Positions 1-10,400 of a stretch of DNA of 64,000 bases are shown here, piece by piece. The DNA comes from Carboxylicivirga agarovorans (GTDB lineage Bacteria > Bacteroidota > Bacteroidia > Bacteroidales > Marinilabiliaceae). The stretch's first letter is position 1. Each line of letters starts with the position of its first letter. The notes beneath the pieces were generated by a model. It did no database searches. It was not told where the DNA came from and saw only the letters and a program-made list of their open reading frames with translations. The DNA lies in the NCBI RefSeq assembly GCF_050589845.1, contig NZ_JBNGPA010000004.1, positions 186,001-250,000 on the forward strand, in the 5' to 3' direction. The translations under genes and the position numbers were made by a program.

Positions 1-149
1 TCTACGTCAAACGAATTCTTCTTCTTAACTTCTTCATCTAAGATGGAATGCGCCTGTTCAATGCAACTATCGCAGATATGTCCAGAAACACCGGCAATCA
101 GTAAATTAGTGTCTTTTCTTTCTCTACCGCAAAATGAACATTTATCCAT
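1..149 (-). CDS. clpX: ATP-dependent Clp protease ATP-binding subunit ClpX (N-terminal fragment)
   Basis: The window edge cuts this gene; only the first 49 codons are visible. They encode the ClpX zinc-binding domain, beginning MDKCSFCGRERKD and continuing with a second CxxC pair (CDSC, about residues 26-29). Four zinc-ligand cysteines in this CxxC...CxxC arrangement at the very N-terminus are diagnostic of ClpX, the AAA+ unfoldase that feeds substrates to ClpP. The gene lies directly downstream of clpP on the same strand, the usual clpP-clpX order. A hairpin with a U-run sits in the 79-bp gap, so clpX may be partly insulated from clpP transcription. The ATPase domains lie outside the window. 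Confidence 0.93.
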   Translation of the reverse strand, partial: MDKCSFCGRERKDTNLLIAGVSGHICDSCIEQAHSILDEEVKKKNSFDV

Positions 150-163
150 ATTTCTTTCCCTAG

Positions 164-207
164 TAAAAAACACGAATGCAGAGTCAACCATATAGCTGAT
201 TCTGCAT
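164..207 (-). terminator. Hairpin plus U-run between clpP and clpX
   Basis: The 11-nt arms at 176-186 and 197-207 are complementary with a single G-U pair. On the minus strand they are followed, after four bases, by a run of six T (165-170). This is the form of an intrinsic terminator and lies between two genes that normally share a transcript, so it may act as a partial terminator that sets the ClpP:ClpX ratio. Confidence 0.5.
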
Positions 208-228
208 CGCTTATAATTTTAAATTAGC

Positions 229-915
229 TTATTTACCTGAATTACGAACCAGAACTTCATCAATCATTCCGTATTCCTTAGCCTCTTCAGCTGTCATCCA
301 GTAATCGCGATCAGAATCTTTCTCAACCTTTTTAAAAGTATTGCCAGAGTGATCAGCAATAATCGTATATAATTCTTTCTTTAACTTACCAATCTCACGT
401 GCTGTAATCTCAATATCAGAAGCTTGCCCCTGAGCACCACCCATAGGCTGATGAATCATAATACGTGAGTGTTTCAATGCTGTACGTTTACCTTTCGTTC
501 CAGCTGTTAGCAAAACGGCTCCCATAGAAGCAGCCATACCGGTACAAATAGTAGCAATATCAGAGGAAATGTATTGCATTGTATCATAAATACCAAGTCC
601 CGCATAAACCGAACCACCTGGAGTATTAAAGTAAATTGAAATATCCTTTGAAGGATCGGCTGACTCTAAATACAGTAACTGTGCCTGAATAACATTGGCG
701 ACATAATCATCGACTGGTAAACCCAAAAAGATGATTCTATCCATCATCAAACGAGAGAACACGTCCATACTGGCAACGTTTAACTGACGTTCTTCAATAA
801 TGGTTGGTGATATGTAACTGTTTGTTACCGATGTATATTGGTCTAAAGCCAGGCTATTGATGCCTAAATGCTTAGTAGCGTACTTTTTAAAATCTTTTGG
901 ATCAATCATTTTCAA
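229..915 (-). CDS. clpP: ATP-dependent Clp protease proteolytic subunit ClpP
   Basis: ClpP is the serine peptidase that forms the tetradecameric chamber docked to ClpX. The catalytic serine lies in GMAASMGAVLL and the catalytic histidine in RIMIHQPMGGAQG, both in textbook S14 contexts. The acidic residue is expected in the following helix region. At 228 residues it is about 20 longer than E. coli ClpP because of an N-terminal extension before the conserved core (YISPTIIEERQL). The start could be either of two in-frame ATGs six bases apart (915 or 909). Its neighbours are clpX downstream and tig upstream, an order seen in many bacteria, but a strong terminator after tig separates the transcripts. 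Confidence 0.96.
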   Translation of the reverse strand: MKMIDPKDFKKYATKHLGINSLALDQYTSVTNSYISPTIIEERQLNVASMDVFSRLMMDRIIFLGLPVDDYVANVIQAQLLYLESADPSKDISIYFNTPGGSVYAGLGIYDTMQYISSDIATICTGMAASMGAVLLTAGTKGKRTALKHSRIMIHQPMGGAQGQASDIEITAREIGKLKKELYTIIADHSGNTFKKVEKDSDRDYWMTAEEAKEYGMIDEVLVRNSGK

Positions 916-1131
916 AAAATTTTTGTTTGAATGTGCTAAATTAACAATTTACTGCGAACTATCTTACAAAGTAAAGATATATGCGTAATTCTTAACACTT
1001 ATTGTACATTAATGGTTTAATATCGATTTGTAAAAACCATAAACAGGCTTTCATAGTGAGCCGGGAAGGCCCTTGGATAACATTACAGAAGTTAACTGAC
1101 ATCAGTAGTAAATTCAGTGTATTACAGACAT

Positions 1132-1158
1132 AAAAAAAGCCCCGACCTAGGCGGGGCT
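1132..1158 (-). terminator. Intrinsic terminator of tig
   Basis: A perfect 7-bp GC-rich stem (1138-1144 with 1152-1158, AGCCCCG/CGGGGCT) is followed on the minus strand by seven T. It lies 44 bp beyond the tig stop codon, separating tig from clpP. Confidence 0.85.
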
Positions 1159-1201
1159 ATTTATATTGTATCAAATAACAATCAGTCTAAGACTGAACGG
1201 A

Positions 1202-2560
1202 TTACTTTGTTTCAAACAATTTATTGAAGTCATCACGAGAAATTTCTTTCTCTTCTACCTTAACAGCTTCTTTGATGAATGCGATTACTTTATCCTGCAT
1301 TGCACCTTCAGCCATTTGGCGACGTTGCTCTTCTTGCTTAATCATTTCCTGAGCATAATTTTCAAGGTGCTCATCAGGCACACTTGCTAAACCATACTGC
1401 ATGAACTGCATTTTAGCTGACTTCTTAGCGAATTCGATAACATCAGCTTCTTCAACTTTTATTTCGTTGTTCTTAATGATGTTGTTACGGATCAATTGCC
1501 ATTTAAGATCTTCAAGGAATCGAGGCATTTCTGAATCAATTGTTTCAGCATCAAGCTTATCATTATCGCGATTAGTAGCTAACAACCAACGCTTCAGGAA
1601 TGCTTCAGGAAAATCAACACTTACCTTACCCATTAACTTCTCTTTTACATCAAGAGAAAAGCGGTATTCAGTTTCCATTTCAAGGTTCTTGGCAATATCT
1701 TCATTAATACGCGCATTGAATTCCTCTTCAGAATTAACTGTTCCTTCACCAAATGCCTGGTCGAATAAGTCCTGGTTTAACTCTGCTTCAACAAACTCGG
1801 TTACTTCTGTAATAGTATATTGGAAATCACCATTTAAGGCTTCTGCCTCTTCTTTAGTAATTTTCAACATATGTGAAATCTCAGAATCATTCGGGAATGC
1901 TTTCTTAGGATCGAATACGATAACATCACCGGCTTTAGCACCCATTAATTTTGCTTTCTCGTCTTCGTCCTTAACGATCGCCATTGACAACACAACATCT
2001 TCAGGGGCGATTCCTTCTTCTTTCACCTCACCGTTCTCTAACTGGGCGAAATTACCTTTTACAAGCGCTTTTTCCGATACAGCTTCAACAACTTCAGACT
2101 TACCAAAACGACCAGTTACTGAGTCTTTTTGCTGCTTAAACATGTCTTCGCTGATTTCAACCTTGTAGTAAGGTAATTTAATGCGCTTGCTTAAACTTAA
2201 TTCAACCTCTGGAGCAATTGCTACATCGAATACAAATTCGAATTTATCAGAGTTATCAAAATCGATCAACTCCTGAGTTTCTGATGGAAGAGGCTCTCCT
2301 AAAAGATCTAGTTTTTCTTCTACTATGAAGTTGTGAATTTTTTCAGAAACCAGCTTGTTCACTTCATCAGCAATAACAGCTTTTCCGTACATCTTCTTAA
2401 CAACACCCATTGGCACTTTACCAGCACGGAAACCCGGCATGTTAACACGCTTACGGTAGTCTTTAAGAACAGTATCAACTCGGCCTGCGTAGTCCTCTTT
2501 CTCAACAGTTAGTTTAATAACTGCATTCAATGCATCAATGTTTTCCTTTGAAATATTCAT
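1202..2560 (-). CDS. tig: Trigger factor, ribosome-associated peptidyl-prolyl isomerase chaperone
   Basis: Trigger factor binds ribosomal protein L23 at the exit tunnel and shields nascent chains. The N-terminal ribosome-binding segment carries the family signature around the docking loop (residues about 42-55, MPGFRAGKVPMGVVKK, matching the conserved GFRxGKxP). A central FKBP-like PPIase region and a long helical C-terminal substrate-binding region follow. The length of 452 residues is slightly above the 432 of E. coli. As in other Bacteroidota proteins, the PPIase segment is divergent, so isomerase activity cannot be assumed. The gene lies upstream of clpP, with its own terminator. Confidence 0.95.
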   Translation of the reverse strand: MNISKENIDALNAVIKLTVEKEDYAGRVDTVLKDYRKRVNMPGFRAGKVPMGVVKKMYGKAVIADEVNKLVSEKIHNFIVEEKLDLLGEPLPSETQELIDFDNSDKFEFVFDVAIAPEVELSLSKRIKLPYYKVEISEDMFKQQKDSVTGRFGKSEVVEAVSEKALVKGNFAQLENGEVKEEGIAPEDVVLSMAIVKDEDEKAKLMGAKAGDVIVFDPKKAFPNDSEISHMLKITKEEAEALNGDFQYTITEVTEFVEAELNQDLFDQAFGEGTVNSEEEFNARINEDIAKNLEMETEYRFSLDVKEKLMGKVSVDFPEAFLKRWLLATNRDNDKLDAETIDSEMPRFLEDLKWQLIRNNIIKNNEIKVEEADVIEFAKKSAKMQFMQYGLASVPDEHLENYAQEMIKQEEQRRQMAEGAMQDKVIAFIKEAVKVEEKEISRDDFNKLFETK

Positions 2561-2654
2561 TTCCTAAAGATTTAAAGTGAACCTCTCCTCGATAGTTTAC
2601 TCGAAACCAATTGAGGGTGGCATCTATTTAACTTCACAATTTGTACCAAATTAG

Positions 2655-2698
2655 AAAACCGCCTCTCCACCGATTAAATCGAAAGTGAGGCGGTTTTT
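2655..2698 (-). terminator. Terminator downstream of tRNA-Leu
   Basis: An 11-bp perfect inverted repeat (2655-2665 with 2687-2697, AAAACCGCCTC/GAGGCGGTTTT) lies immediately after the tRNA 3' end. Its minus-strand copy ends in a short T-run. Confidence 0.75.
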
Positions 2699-2699
2699 G

Positions 2700-2781
2700 T
2701 GCGGATGAAGGGACTCGAACCCCCACGCCCGAAGGCACTAGATCCTAAGTCTAGCGCGGCTACCAATTACGCCACATCCGC
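2700..2781 (-). tRNA. tRNA-Leu (anticodon UAG)
   Basis: The minus strand folds as a class II tRNA. The 7-bp acceptor GCGGATG/CATCCGC has A as discriminator, and the anticodon arm CTAGA-CTTAGGA-TCTAG gives anticodon TAG. There is a short variable arm (TGCCTTCGGGCG) and a T arm with GGTTCGAGTCC. CCA is not encoded. The A discriminator and long variable arm fit leucine. Confidence 0.93.
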
Positions 2782-2854
2782 ATTTCTTAGTTTCGCGGTG
2801 CAAAGATATATCCTTTTTCTTTGCCTCCAAATTTTTGGCTAATATTTTTTGAAA

Positions 2855-3628
2855 TTATTTTTCCGGCTCGAATTCCCGACGGCGTAATTCGAAGTCATCA
2901 CCCAGATATAAACGCTTTACATCTTCATCCAATGCTAATTCTTCCGCGGTCCCGGCTTTCAGTATCTTACCTTCAAAAAGCAGGTAGGCGCGATCACAAA
3001 TTGCAAGTGTTTCATGCACGTTGTGGTCGGTAATCAGGATGCCAATATTCTTAAATTTTAATTTTGCTACAATCTCCTGAATATCTCTCACTGCAATTGG
3101 ATCCACACCAGCAAATGGTTCGTCAAGCAAGATAAATTTAGGATTGATCGCTAAGGCACGTGCGATCTCAGTACGTCGTCGTTCTCCACCTGACAACTGA
3201 ATACCCAAACTCTTTCTGATATGCGTTAAGCTAAACTCTTCCAGCAGTTCCTCCAGGCGATGCTTTTGGTACTCCTTGGAAAAATCGGTCATCTGCAATA
3301 CAGCTTTTATATTATCCTCAACACTAAGCTGTCTGAATACACTTGCTTCCTGAGCCAGATAACCAATACCTTTTTGCGCACGCTTGTATACAGGGGCATC
3401 TGTTATCTCTTCATCATTCAGAAATATCTTTCCACTATTAGGCTGTATCAAACCTACCATCATATAAAACGATGTGGTCTTTCCAGCTCCATTAGGTCCC
3501 AGTAAGCCAACAATTTCACCCTGTTGTACATTTACAGAAACACCTTTTACCACTGTTCTGCTCTTGTACTTCTTAATCAGTGTATCGGTATGTAACTTTA
3601 AAGGTTGTTCTTCCATTTTTCTAAACAT
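2855..3628 (-). CDS. lptB: LPS export ABC transporter ATPase LptB
   Basis: LptB is the cytoplasmic ATPase that powers LptFG to extract lipopolysaccharide from the inner membrane. All ABC motifs are present: Walker A GPNGAGKT (about residues 44-51), signature LSGGERRR, Walker B FILLDEPFAGVD, and the switch histidine in LITDHNVHET. The sequence YLAQEASVFRQLSVEDNI in the Q-loop region is typical of LptB. The start overlaps the last codons of tatC by eight bases, implying translational coupling; a second in-frame ATG lies twelve bases further in (3616). The C-terminus carries a short extra acidic tail compared with E. coli. Confidence 0.94.
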   Translation of the reverse strand: MFRKMEEQPLKLHTDTLIKKYKSRTVVKGVSVNVQQGEIVGLLGPNGAGKTTSFYMMVGLIQPNSGKIFLNDEEITDAPVYKRAQKGIGYLAQEASVFRQLSVEDNIKAVLQMTDFSKEYQKHRLEELLEEFSLTHIRKSLGIQLSGGERRRTEIARALAINPKFILLDEPFAGVDPIAVRDIQEIVAKLKFKNIGILITDHNVHETLAICDRAYLLFEGKILKAGTAEELALDEDVKRLYLGDDFELRRREFEPEK

Positions 3629-4442
3629 TTGCAGGCACTTCCACCTGATTTTTCTTCTCCAGCCTTTTGGCGATCATTATTCCTGATTCGTACAATATAA
3701 TTAAAGGAAAACAAACCAACAATTGGCTTATCACATCGGGCGGTGTAATAATAGCCGCCAGTAATAATGCCACAACAATTGAATGCTTTCTGTATTTAAT
3801 AAGGAATCCGGATGTCACTAACCCTACTTTTGCAAGGAAATAGATGAATATTGGTAATTCAAATATGATTCCTCCTGCTAAAACGATAGAAGTTACAGTG
3901 CTGATATATGAACCCAGATTAACAATATTCTCCACCTTATCACTCACTTGATAGGTCCCAAGGAAATGCACTGACAAAGGACATATAATATAATACGCAA
4001 ATAAAATGCCTATTGAAAAAAGCGTTGATGCGAAGAAGATTGCGCCCCGCGAATTATTAATTTCATTTTGATACAGAGCAGGTCTGACAAAACGCCAGAA
4101 TTCCCAAAAGATATATGGAAAAGCAACAACGATACCTGCAACAAAAGATACCCAGATATGCGTGGTAAACTGTCCCGACATATTTATATTCTGAAAACTC
4201 AGCGGCACCTGATTTATGCACAACAGAGGCATTTCAAGCATTTGGGCCAGATTACATAACAACCTGTTGGTAAAGAATCCCGGGCTTGAGGGCGCCAAAA
4301 TTATCGTATCAAACACAAAGCCCTTAAAGATGAAAGCAGCAATGGCAAATACCATTATACTACCAAAAGCTCTTACTAGATGCCACCTGAGGACCTCAAG
4401 ATGTTCCAAAAATGACATTTCCTTATTGGTGTCTTCTGACAT
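3621..4442 (-). CDS. tatC: Sec-independent protein translocase TatC
   Basis: TatC is the multispanning receptor of twin-arginine export. The N-terminus has the family motif (SFLEHLEVLRWHLVR) followed by six predicted membrane helices. The conserved periplasmic and transmembrane features include FWEFWRFVRPALYQNE and FELPIFIYFLAKVGLV, and the C-terminal segment ATIITPPDVISQ-like (AAIITPPDVISQLL) is near-invariant in TatC. At 273 residues it has normal length. tatA is not in this window. tatC is translationally coupled to lptB downstream and divergent from recQ. Confidence 0.95.
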   Translation of the reverse strand: MSEDTNKEMSFLEHLEVLRWHLVRAFGSIMVFAIAAFIFKGFVFDTIILAPSSPGFFTNRLLCNLAQMLEMPLLCINQVPLSFQNINMSGQFTTHIWVSFVAGIVVAFPYIFWEFWRFVRPALYQNEINNSRGAIFFASTLFSIGILFAYYIICPLSVHFLGTYQVSDKVENIVNLGSYISTVTSIVLAGGIIFELPIFIYFLAKVGLVTSGFLIKYRKHSIVVALLLAAIITPPDVISQLLVCFPLIILYESGIMIAKRLEKKNQVEVPANV

Positions 4443-4798
4443 GTATTATAAAACTTAAAAAATGTATTATCCGATAAACAAAAGTAGAGTATCAGCCTTT
4501 AACAAAAAGTTAAAAATATTTAAACCCACACCTGCTCAACAGGAGCAATAAGCTCTATGCGAAGATAACATACCTGCACCTAAACACAAACTTTTGGTTA
4601 AACCAAAGATATTATCTAACTTCATTGAACGTTGCAACATATCCAATGGACAAATATGCCTCAATAAACACTTATTTAGATTGACATTAGTAGGCATATT
4701 TGATAAAAAATTAAAAGGTTATTTTATTTTTGTTGCAATCAATAATCGAGGATAACAAGTATTGCATTTAGGGCGCAATACGAAATAGGGATTTTGTT
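4443..4798. other. Divergent tatC/recQ intergenic region
   Basis: This 356-bp AT-rich gap between divergent tatC and recQ has no reading frame worth calling. It holds a recQ promoter candidate at its right end and a small inverted repeat just ahead of recQ (TATTGC...GCAATA, near 4760-4781). Nothing else was recognised. Confidence 0.6.
4699..4732 (+). promoter_or_regulatory. Candidate Bacteroidota promoter of recQ
   Basis: TTTG at 4699-4702 and TATTTTTG at 4725-4732 match the Bacteroidota sigma-ABfr pattern (TTTG, about 20 bp, TAnnTTTG). They are about 65 bp upstream of the recQ start. Confidence 0.45.
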
Positions 4799-6976
4799 AT
4801 GGCAAAGCAGGTAGATCTGAGTGCTAGTTTAAAGAAGCATTTTGGGTTTGATACCTTCAAGGGGAATCAAGAGGAGGTCATCAACAATGTTTTAGAAGGC
4901 AATGACACATTTGTTTTAATGCCAACAGGTGGTGGAAAGTCATTATGCTACCAACTTCCGGCGTTAATATTAGATGGTACGGCTATTATTATATCGCCGT
5001 TAATTGCGTTAATGAAAAATCAGGTTGATGCCATGCGAAACTTCAGTGAAGATGATGGCATTGCGCATTTCCTGAACTCTTCACTAACTAAAACAGCTAT
5101 TAATAAAGTTAAAGAAGACATATTAGCTGGTAAAACCAAGTTACTGTATGTAGCTCCCGAATCACTTACCAAGGAAGAAAATATTGAATTTCTGAAACAA
5201 GTGAAAATCTCCTTTTATGCAGTTGATGAAGCACACTGTATTTCGGAATGGGGACATGACTTCAGGCCTGAATACAGGCGAATAAGACCTATTATAAGTG
5301 AGATAGGCGATTCTCCTGTAATCGCATTAACAGCAACTGCAACACCCAAGGTGCAACATGACATACAAAAGAATCTGGGTATGCTAAATGCGATGATATT
5401 CAAATCATCATTTAACAGGCCTAACCTTTATTATGAAGTAAGACCAAAGAATAATGTTTCTAAAGAGATCATTAAGATCCTTAAGAACTATTCCGGTAAA
5501 TCATCCATTATATATTGTCTAAGTCGTAAAAAGGTAGAGGAGTTAGCAGAAACCTTAATTGTTAATGGAATTAAAGCCTTGCCGTATCATGCGGGCATGG
5601 ATGCATCTACACGGGCTAAAAATCAGGACCAGTTTCTTATGGAAGAAACTGATGTCATTGTCGCTACAATAGCATTTGGCATGGGTATTGACAAACCGGA
5701 TGTTCGCCTTGTTGTGCATTACGACATACCCAAAAGCCTTGAAGGATATTACCAGGAAACGGGCAGAGCAGGCCGTGATGGTGGTGAAGGCAGATGTATC
5801 GCATTTTACAGCTACAAAGACATTCAGAAACTGGAGAAGTTTATGCAGGGTAAGCCTCTGGCAGAACAGGAGATTGGCAAACAATTACTACTGGAGACCG
5901 TAGCCTATGCTGAATCATCCGTTTGCCGACGCAAAACATTATTGCATTACTTTGGTGAAAAGTATACGGTTAAAGACTGCGAAACATGCGACAACTGTGT
6001 TAATCCCAAAGAAGAATTTGAAGCAAAAGGAGACATCGTTAAGTTGCTTAACATGATACTCCTGCTAAAAGAACGCTTTAAGGCTGACCATATTATTAAT
6101 GTTTTAACCGGTAATGTTAATACAGCCATTAAGTCATATAAACACAATGACATCCCTCAATTTGGCTCGGGTGACGAACATGATGAGAAACACTGGAATG
6201 CAGTTGTGCGTCAGTCATTGGTTAAAGGCTATATTATTAAAGACATTGAGTCGTATGGGTTGCTTCGCGTCAGTAAAAATGGAAATGATTTCTTAAAGAA
6301 GCCCGAGTCTACAATGATGACCAAAGACCACGATTTTGATGTGGTTGAGGAAGAAACAAACACAGGTGGCACTGCGGCGGTTGATACTACTTTATTTAAT
6401 ATGCTAAAGGATCTTAGGAAAGACTTATCTAAGAAACTCAATCTGCCCCCATTTGTTATATTCCAGGATCCTTCACTGGAGGCCATGTCAACTTATTATC
6501 CGATTTCAATTGAGGAATTACAAAATATTCCCGGTGTAGGTACTGGAAAAGCCTCACGTTTTGGTAAAGAGTTTGTTAAACTAATTGCCAGGCACGTTGA
6601 AGAAAACGAAATCGATCGTCCAATGGACATGGTTGTCAAATCGGTTGCTAACAAATCAAAAAACAAGATAGCAATCATCCAAAGCATTGACAGACAAATG
6701 CCTTTGGACGACATTGCCTCATCAAAAGGGATGGAAATGGACGACCTGATTAAAGAATTAGAATCAATCGTTTATTCAGGGACCCGCGTTAACATTGATT
6801 ACTATATCGACCAGGTTATGGATGACGACCACCGTGACGACATCTTCTACTACTTCAAAGAAGATGCAGAAACAGATGACGTTCAGGCTGCTCTGGAAGA
6901 ATTGGGGGAAGACCAATACTCAGAAGAAGATGTCAGAATAGTAAGAATTAAGTTTATTTCAGAAGTAGGAAATTAA
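4799..6976 (+). CDS. recQ: ATP-dependent DNA helicase RecQ
   Basis: This is a 3'-5' DNA helicase acting in recombinational repair. The superfamily 2 helicase core shows Walker A TGGGKS (about residue 44) and DEAH within the RecQ-specific YAVDEAHCISEWGHDFRPEY (about 139-158). Motif VI is QETGRAGRDG. The RQC zinc ligands follow (CRRKTLLHYFGE and CETCDNC, about 376-400), and an HRDC-like domain lies at about 530-595 with the helix-hairpin sequence IPGVGTGKASRFG. The 725-residue length is over 100 more than E. coli RecQ. The excess is an acidic C-terminal tail, as in other Bacteroidota RecQ proteins. It is divergent from tatC-lptB and followed by a strong terminator. Confidence 0.95.
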   Translation: MAKQVDLSASLKKHFGFDTFKGNQEEVINNVLEGNDTFVLMPTGGGKSLCYQLPALILDGTAIIISPLIALMKNQVDAMRNFSEDDGIAHFLNSSLTKTAINKVKEDILAGKTKLLYVAPESLTKEENIEFLKQVKISFYAVDEAHCISEWGHDFRPEYRRIRPIISEIGDSPVIALTATATPKVQHDIQKNLGMLNAMIFKSSFNRPNLYYEVRPKNNVSKEIIKILKNYSGKSSIIYCLSRKKVEELAETLIVNGIKALPYHAGMDASTRAKNQDQFLMEETDVIVATIAFGMGIDKPDVRLVVHYDIPKSLEGYYQETGRAGRDGGEGRCIAFYSYKDIQKLEKFMQGKPLAEQEIGKQLLLETVAYAESSVCRRKTLLHYFGEKYTVKDCETCDNCVNPKEEFEAKGDIVKLLNMILLLKERFKADHIINVLTGNVNTAIKSYKHNDIPQFGSGDEHDEKHWNAVVRQSLVKGYIIKDIESYGLLRVSKNGNDFLKKPESTMMTKDHDFDVVEEETNTGGTAAVDTTLFNMLKDLRKDLSKKLNLPPFVIFQDPSLEAMSTYYPISIEELQNIPGVGTGKASRFGKEFVKLIARHVEENEIDRPMDMVVKSVANKSKNKIAIIQSIDRQMPLDDIASSKGMEMDDLIKELESIVYSGTRVNIDYYIDQVMDDDHRDDIFYYFKEDAETDDVQAALEELGEDQYSEEDVRIVRIKFISEVGN

Positions 6977-6990
6977 TAGCAATATCAAGA

Positions 6991-7018
6991 AAGGAGCCCA
7001 ATGAGGCTCCTTTTTTTT
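6991..7018 (+). terminator. Intrinsic terminator of recQ
   Basis: The 8-bp stem AAGGAGCC/GGCTCCTT (6991-6998 and 7005-7012) is followed by a T-run, 15 bp past the recQ stop. Confidence 0.88.
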
Positions 7019-7402
7019 ACTATTTATTTGTCAATTCATAATTATTAAGCCCTGTTTTCTTTCATTTTAAAATCCTAGCAGCCCAAACAGATGACAATCG
7101 TCATTCTTTAAAAGCAGATCCAACTTTCATTTTCAATAAAAATACTACCACACGCTTTTAAATTACCAGATTACCATAAAAAACCTCAGCCTACCCCACT
7201 ACATATAAGGCTTTTAACACATTTAAAACTACTCCACTTAATGATGTAAGTAATACTATTCATTTTTATCATTATGTTTCATTTCAATTATTTATTGAAA
7301 TAATTTAGAATTATTAACATTCAAAACCTATTAAAATGTTATTAAAACATCTTTGATTTATTTAAATTTGTCGCTCATTCATAACTTAAAACGCGTACCA
7401 AA
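7019..7402 (+). promoter_or_regulatory. AT-rich upstream region of the PEPCK-like gene
   Basis: These 384 bp carry no convincing gene. A TAnnTTTG element (TAAATTTG, 7363-7370) lies 33 bp before the next start codon and could be its -7 box, but no TTG is visible at the expected -33 position. Confidence 0.35.
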
Positions 7403-10400
7403 ATGAAAGATGATATGCAAAAGAAGCTAAAACCGAGTAAGAAGGACCGGAAGGATATGATCCAATACATCAACCTTCAACTAGCCTCAATAGGCCAACC
7501 TTTATACTACGATGCGAGTGACGCCGATACCAAATACACTAATTCAAAATTCCTTTCGTTAACCGAGGGGTTGATTAATAGTTTCAAAGAAAAATCACGT
7601 CTGTTATCCGATCATCTTTCACCGGCTGACACGCGTATTCAGAACTTTTTGAACAGTTATTTAAGCGATGTTGACGTTGACAACTCAGAATACCGCTTAC
7701 CAAATAAAACATTTGTTTTAAACCAGAAAGGTTTAGCGCGTGAGGTTAGTCTTCCGCCTGATGCCAATGAGTTTAAAAGTGACCTGGTAAGTTCGTATCG
7801 TCTTAAGCAGGGAATTCTTAACAATCCTGATAAAGATAAGCGTACCACTAAAGGAACGTTCCACATTGTTGAAGGTGGTTTGCCAGTTCCATTGGACAAA
7901 AAAGAGGTACCTAAAATTGCTTTTGCCAACATGCTAAAAGCCGCGGTTAACCCTGACGATGATATGAATATCCTACCTTTTACTTCTACTCAGGAAGAAA
8001 AGGCTAAAACAATGGTATCATTACTACTTCGTCCGATAGTATGCCCTGAAGTTCCTGGTGTAATCTCTGAAAAAAGCATGGAAGTTCGCTTTTTCGCTCC
8101 GGGTACATTGGTTAGTAACCTTGATTTTGTTGAGAATATTTTTGGTAATGCAGGTGATCATAACCTGGCCGAAAATGACTCAGCCTTAGATGTTGAGCAC
8201 TGGACAGGAACTACCGGATGTATTATTCTTGCACCTCAGATGACCAAATTAAAGAAAAAAGACATTGGTCTTCCTCATTATGATGATGCAACAGAGCGTC
8301 AGCGTAAAGATGGCATGTGCTGGAAAGATGAAAACGAATTATATAACGAAGGTGGTGCATTCAAAATCACTTGTCGTGATGATAATGGTGTTGTGGTTAC
8401 TTTGATTGGAGATAACTACTACGGTTATTCTAAAAAGGAAATCAAAACACAGATCAGCTACTCGGCCAACATGATTGGTTTGGTGGAAGAAGAGCACGCA
8501 GGTGGAGCTATTGCTTACCCACGTGGTATTATGAGTGACAGTGTATATGGAGATATTTTCTCTGCCAAACTTGGGAAATCATATTCGTTCGATGAAGCTA
8601 TGGCTTTATTAGGCGACAGAGTTTCGGTATACCCTAATGGTTATGCTATTGACAAGAAATTCTCTAACATTACATACATTCAGGAGCACGCTGATATCGA
8701 TATTGACAGAAGCCTGGTTGTATGGACAAAAGATGGTAAGGAAGAATCATTAAAACTTTCTCCTGAGAAGATCTACATTCACCCATCAGGTCATAAATTC
8801 CAGTTAGCGAAACACCCGACACAACCAATGTGGCGCATTGTTAACACTCAGCCTGAAGGTATCTTTTGTCACAAGCCATGTACAGTATCTGGTGGTGGTA
8901 AGTCAGAGATCTCTAAATCGATGCAAAATGCTATCCAGTACGGTACATTTAACATTGTTAATCTTGAAGAAGACTTTAAGGCTGCTGACGAAATCATCAA
9001 CTATGATTTCTCTAATCGCTGGAAAGACATTCGTCCTGATGCAGAACCATCACGTCCATTCTTAAGCCCTAAACGTGCTTTAGGTTCCGCAGTTAAGCTA
9101 TTAACTCCTTCTGATCAGTACAGCGATGAGTATAATGCTTTCTTAAACAGTATTCCATCTCACATTCGTTCATTGGTCCTTTTCATTAAGCGACTGTATC
9201 GTAACGAAAGCGAAAAAGGAAACTGGAAAGACTACATGTCAGTTGAGTTTATCAACGGTCGTGAAGGAACAACTCTTCAGTATAAAAATAATAAAGTAAC
9301 TGCAAGTTACGTACGAATTGGATTTAACGAAGATGGTAACTGGTTATTACACAAATTGCGTTCTGACTTTGTTCCAAGCCAGAAAATACAGATGGAAGAT
9401 GATATTTCAGCTACAATTGTATTGCCTGCAAGCCAGTTAAGCAACCTTAATCCTGAGTATAAGAACAAGAGTTACAAGGTAGTTACCAACTGTGAAAGTC
9501 ATTTATTCCAGCGCCCTGATGAAGCAATTATCCGCGGATACGATAAAGGAGCAGAGCGTGATATTGTAACAGATGGAACTTTCTTAACAAACTACGAGCC
9601 TTTAACTAAGAAGGATGCTATTGAATTGTATGAAGATGCGATCAACTTTGACAAGTATACTCAACCAGTTAAAGACCTGTTGATGAAAGTGATCAACAGC
9701 GAGAAAGATGGTTATTTTGTTGTACCATCACACACTCGTATTGTTGACGGAACACCTACAAACAATCCACGTTACCTTGAGCGTAATATCTTTAAAGATG
9801 ATATTATTGACAATTACCTGGGTGAAGTTGGTGTACGTTTATTCCGTAAGATTAAATCGGAAGAGCCTGTTATTGATGTTGTAAATGCAGTGTTACCAGG
9901 TCGTCGTAACAACCCGGTTGACAAGGAGAATGGCATCCGTCCATTGGCAGTTTACAACCCTATCCACTACCAGGAGCTTCCTGAATTATTCATGGATTTC
10001 ATCTGTAGTTTAACAGGTAAATCACCATCAACAACGGGTGCTGGTACTGAAGGTGCATTAACCAAAGGGCCTTTCAACATGTTAGTTCCAACAACTGACC
10101 TGAACAATGCTCTTTTATCATATATCTTAACTGAGTACCAAGGTTTCAGCTCTGCAGCCGGATACGTTGGACAGAACCGTTTTGATCATGATATTTCAAT
10201 CCTTATTCCTGAAATCTGGGCACGCTTAGTACCTGAAGATCGTGATCCTAAGTTATTGATCGAAAACGGCTCATTAGAGAAACTGGAAGACTTTGAATTC
10301 GAAGGTCAAAAAGTACTAGCCAGCCGTCTGGGATATCGTATCACAGAAAACTTTGCGTTCCGTTGTATGAACCGCTTGTTTGATGAGCCATTGGCTGTAT

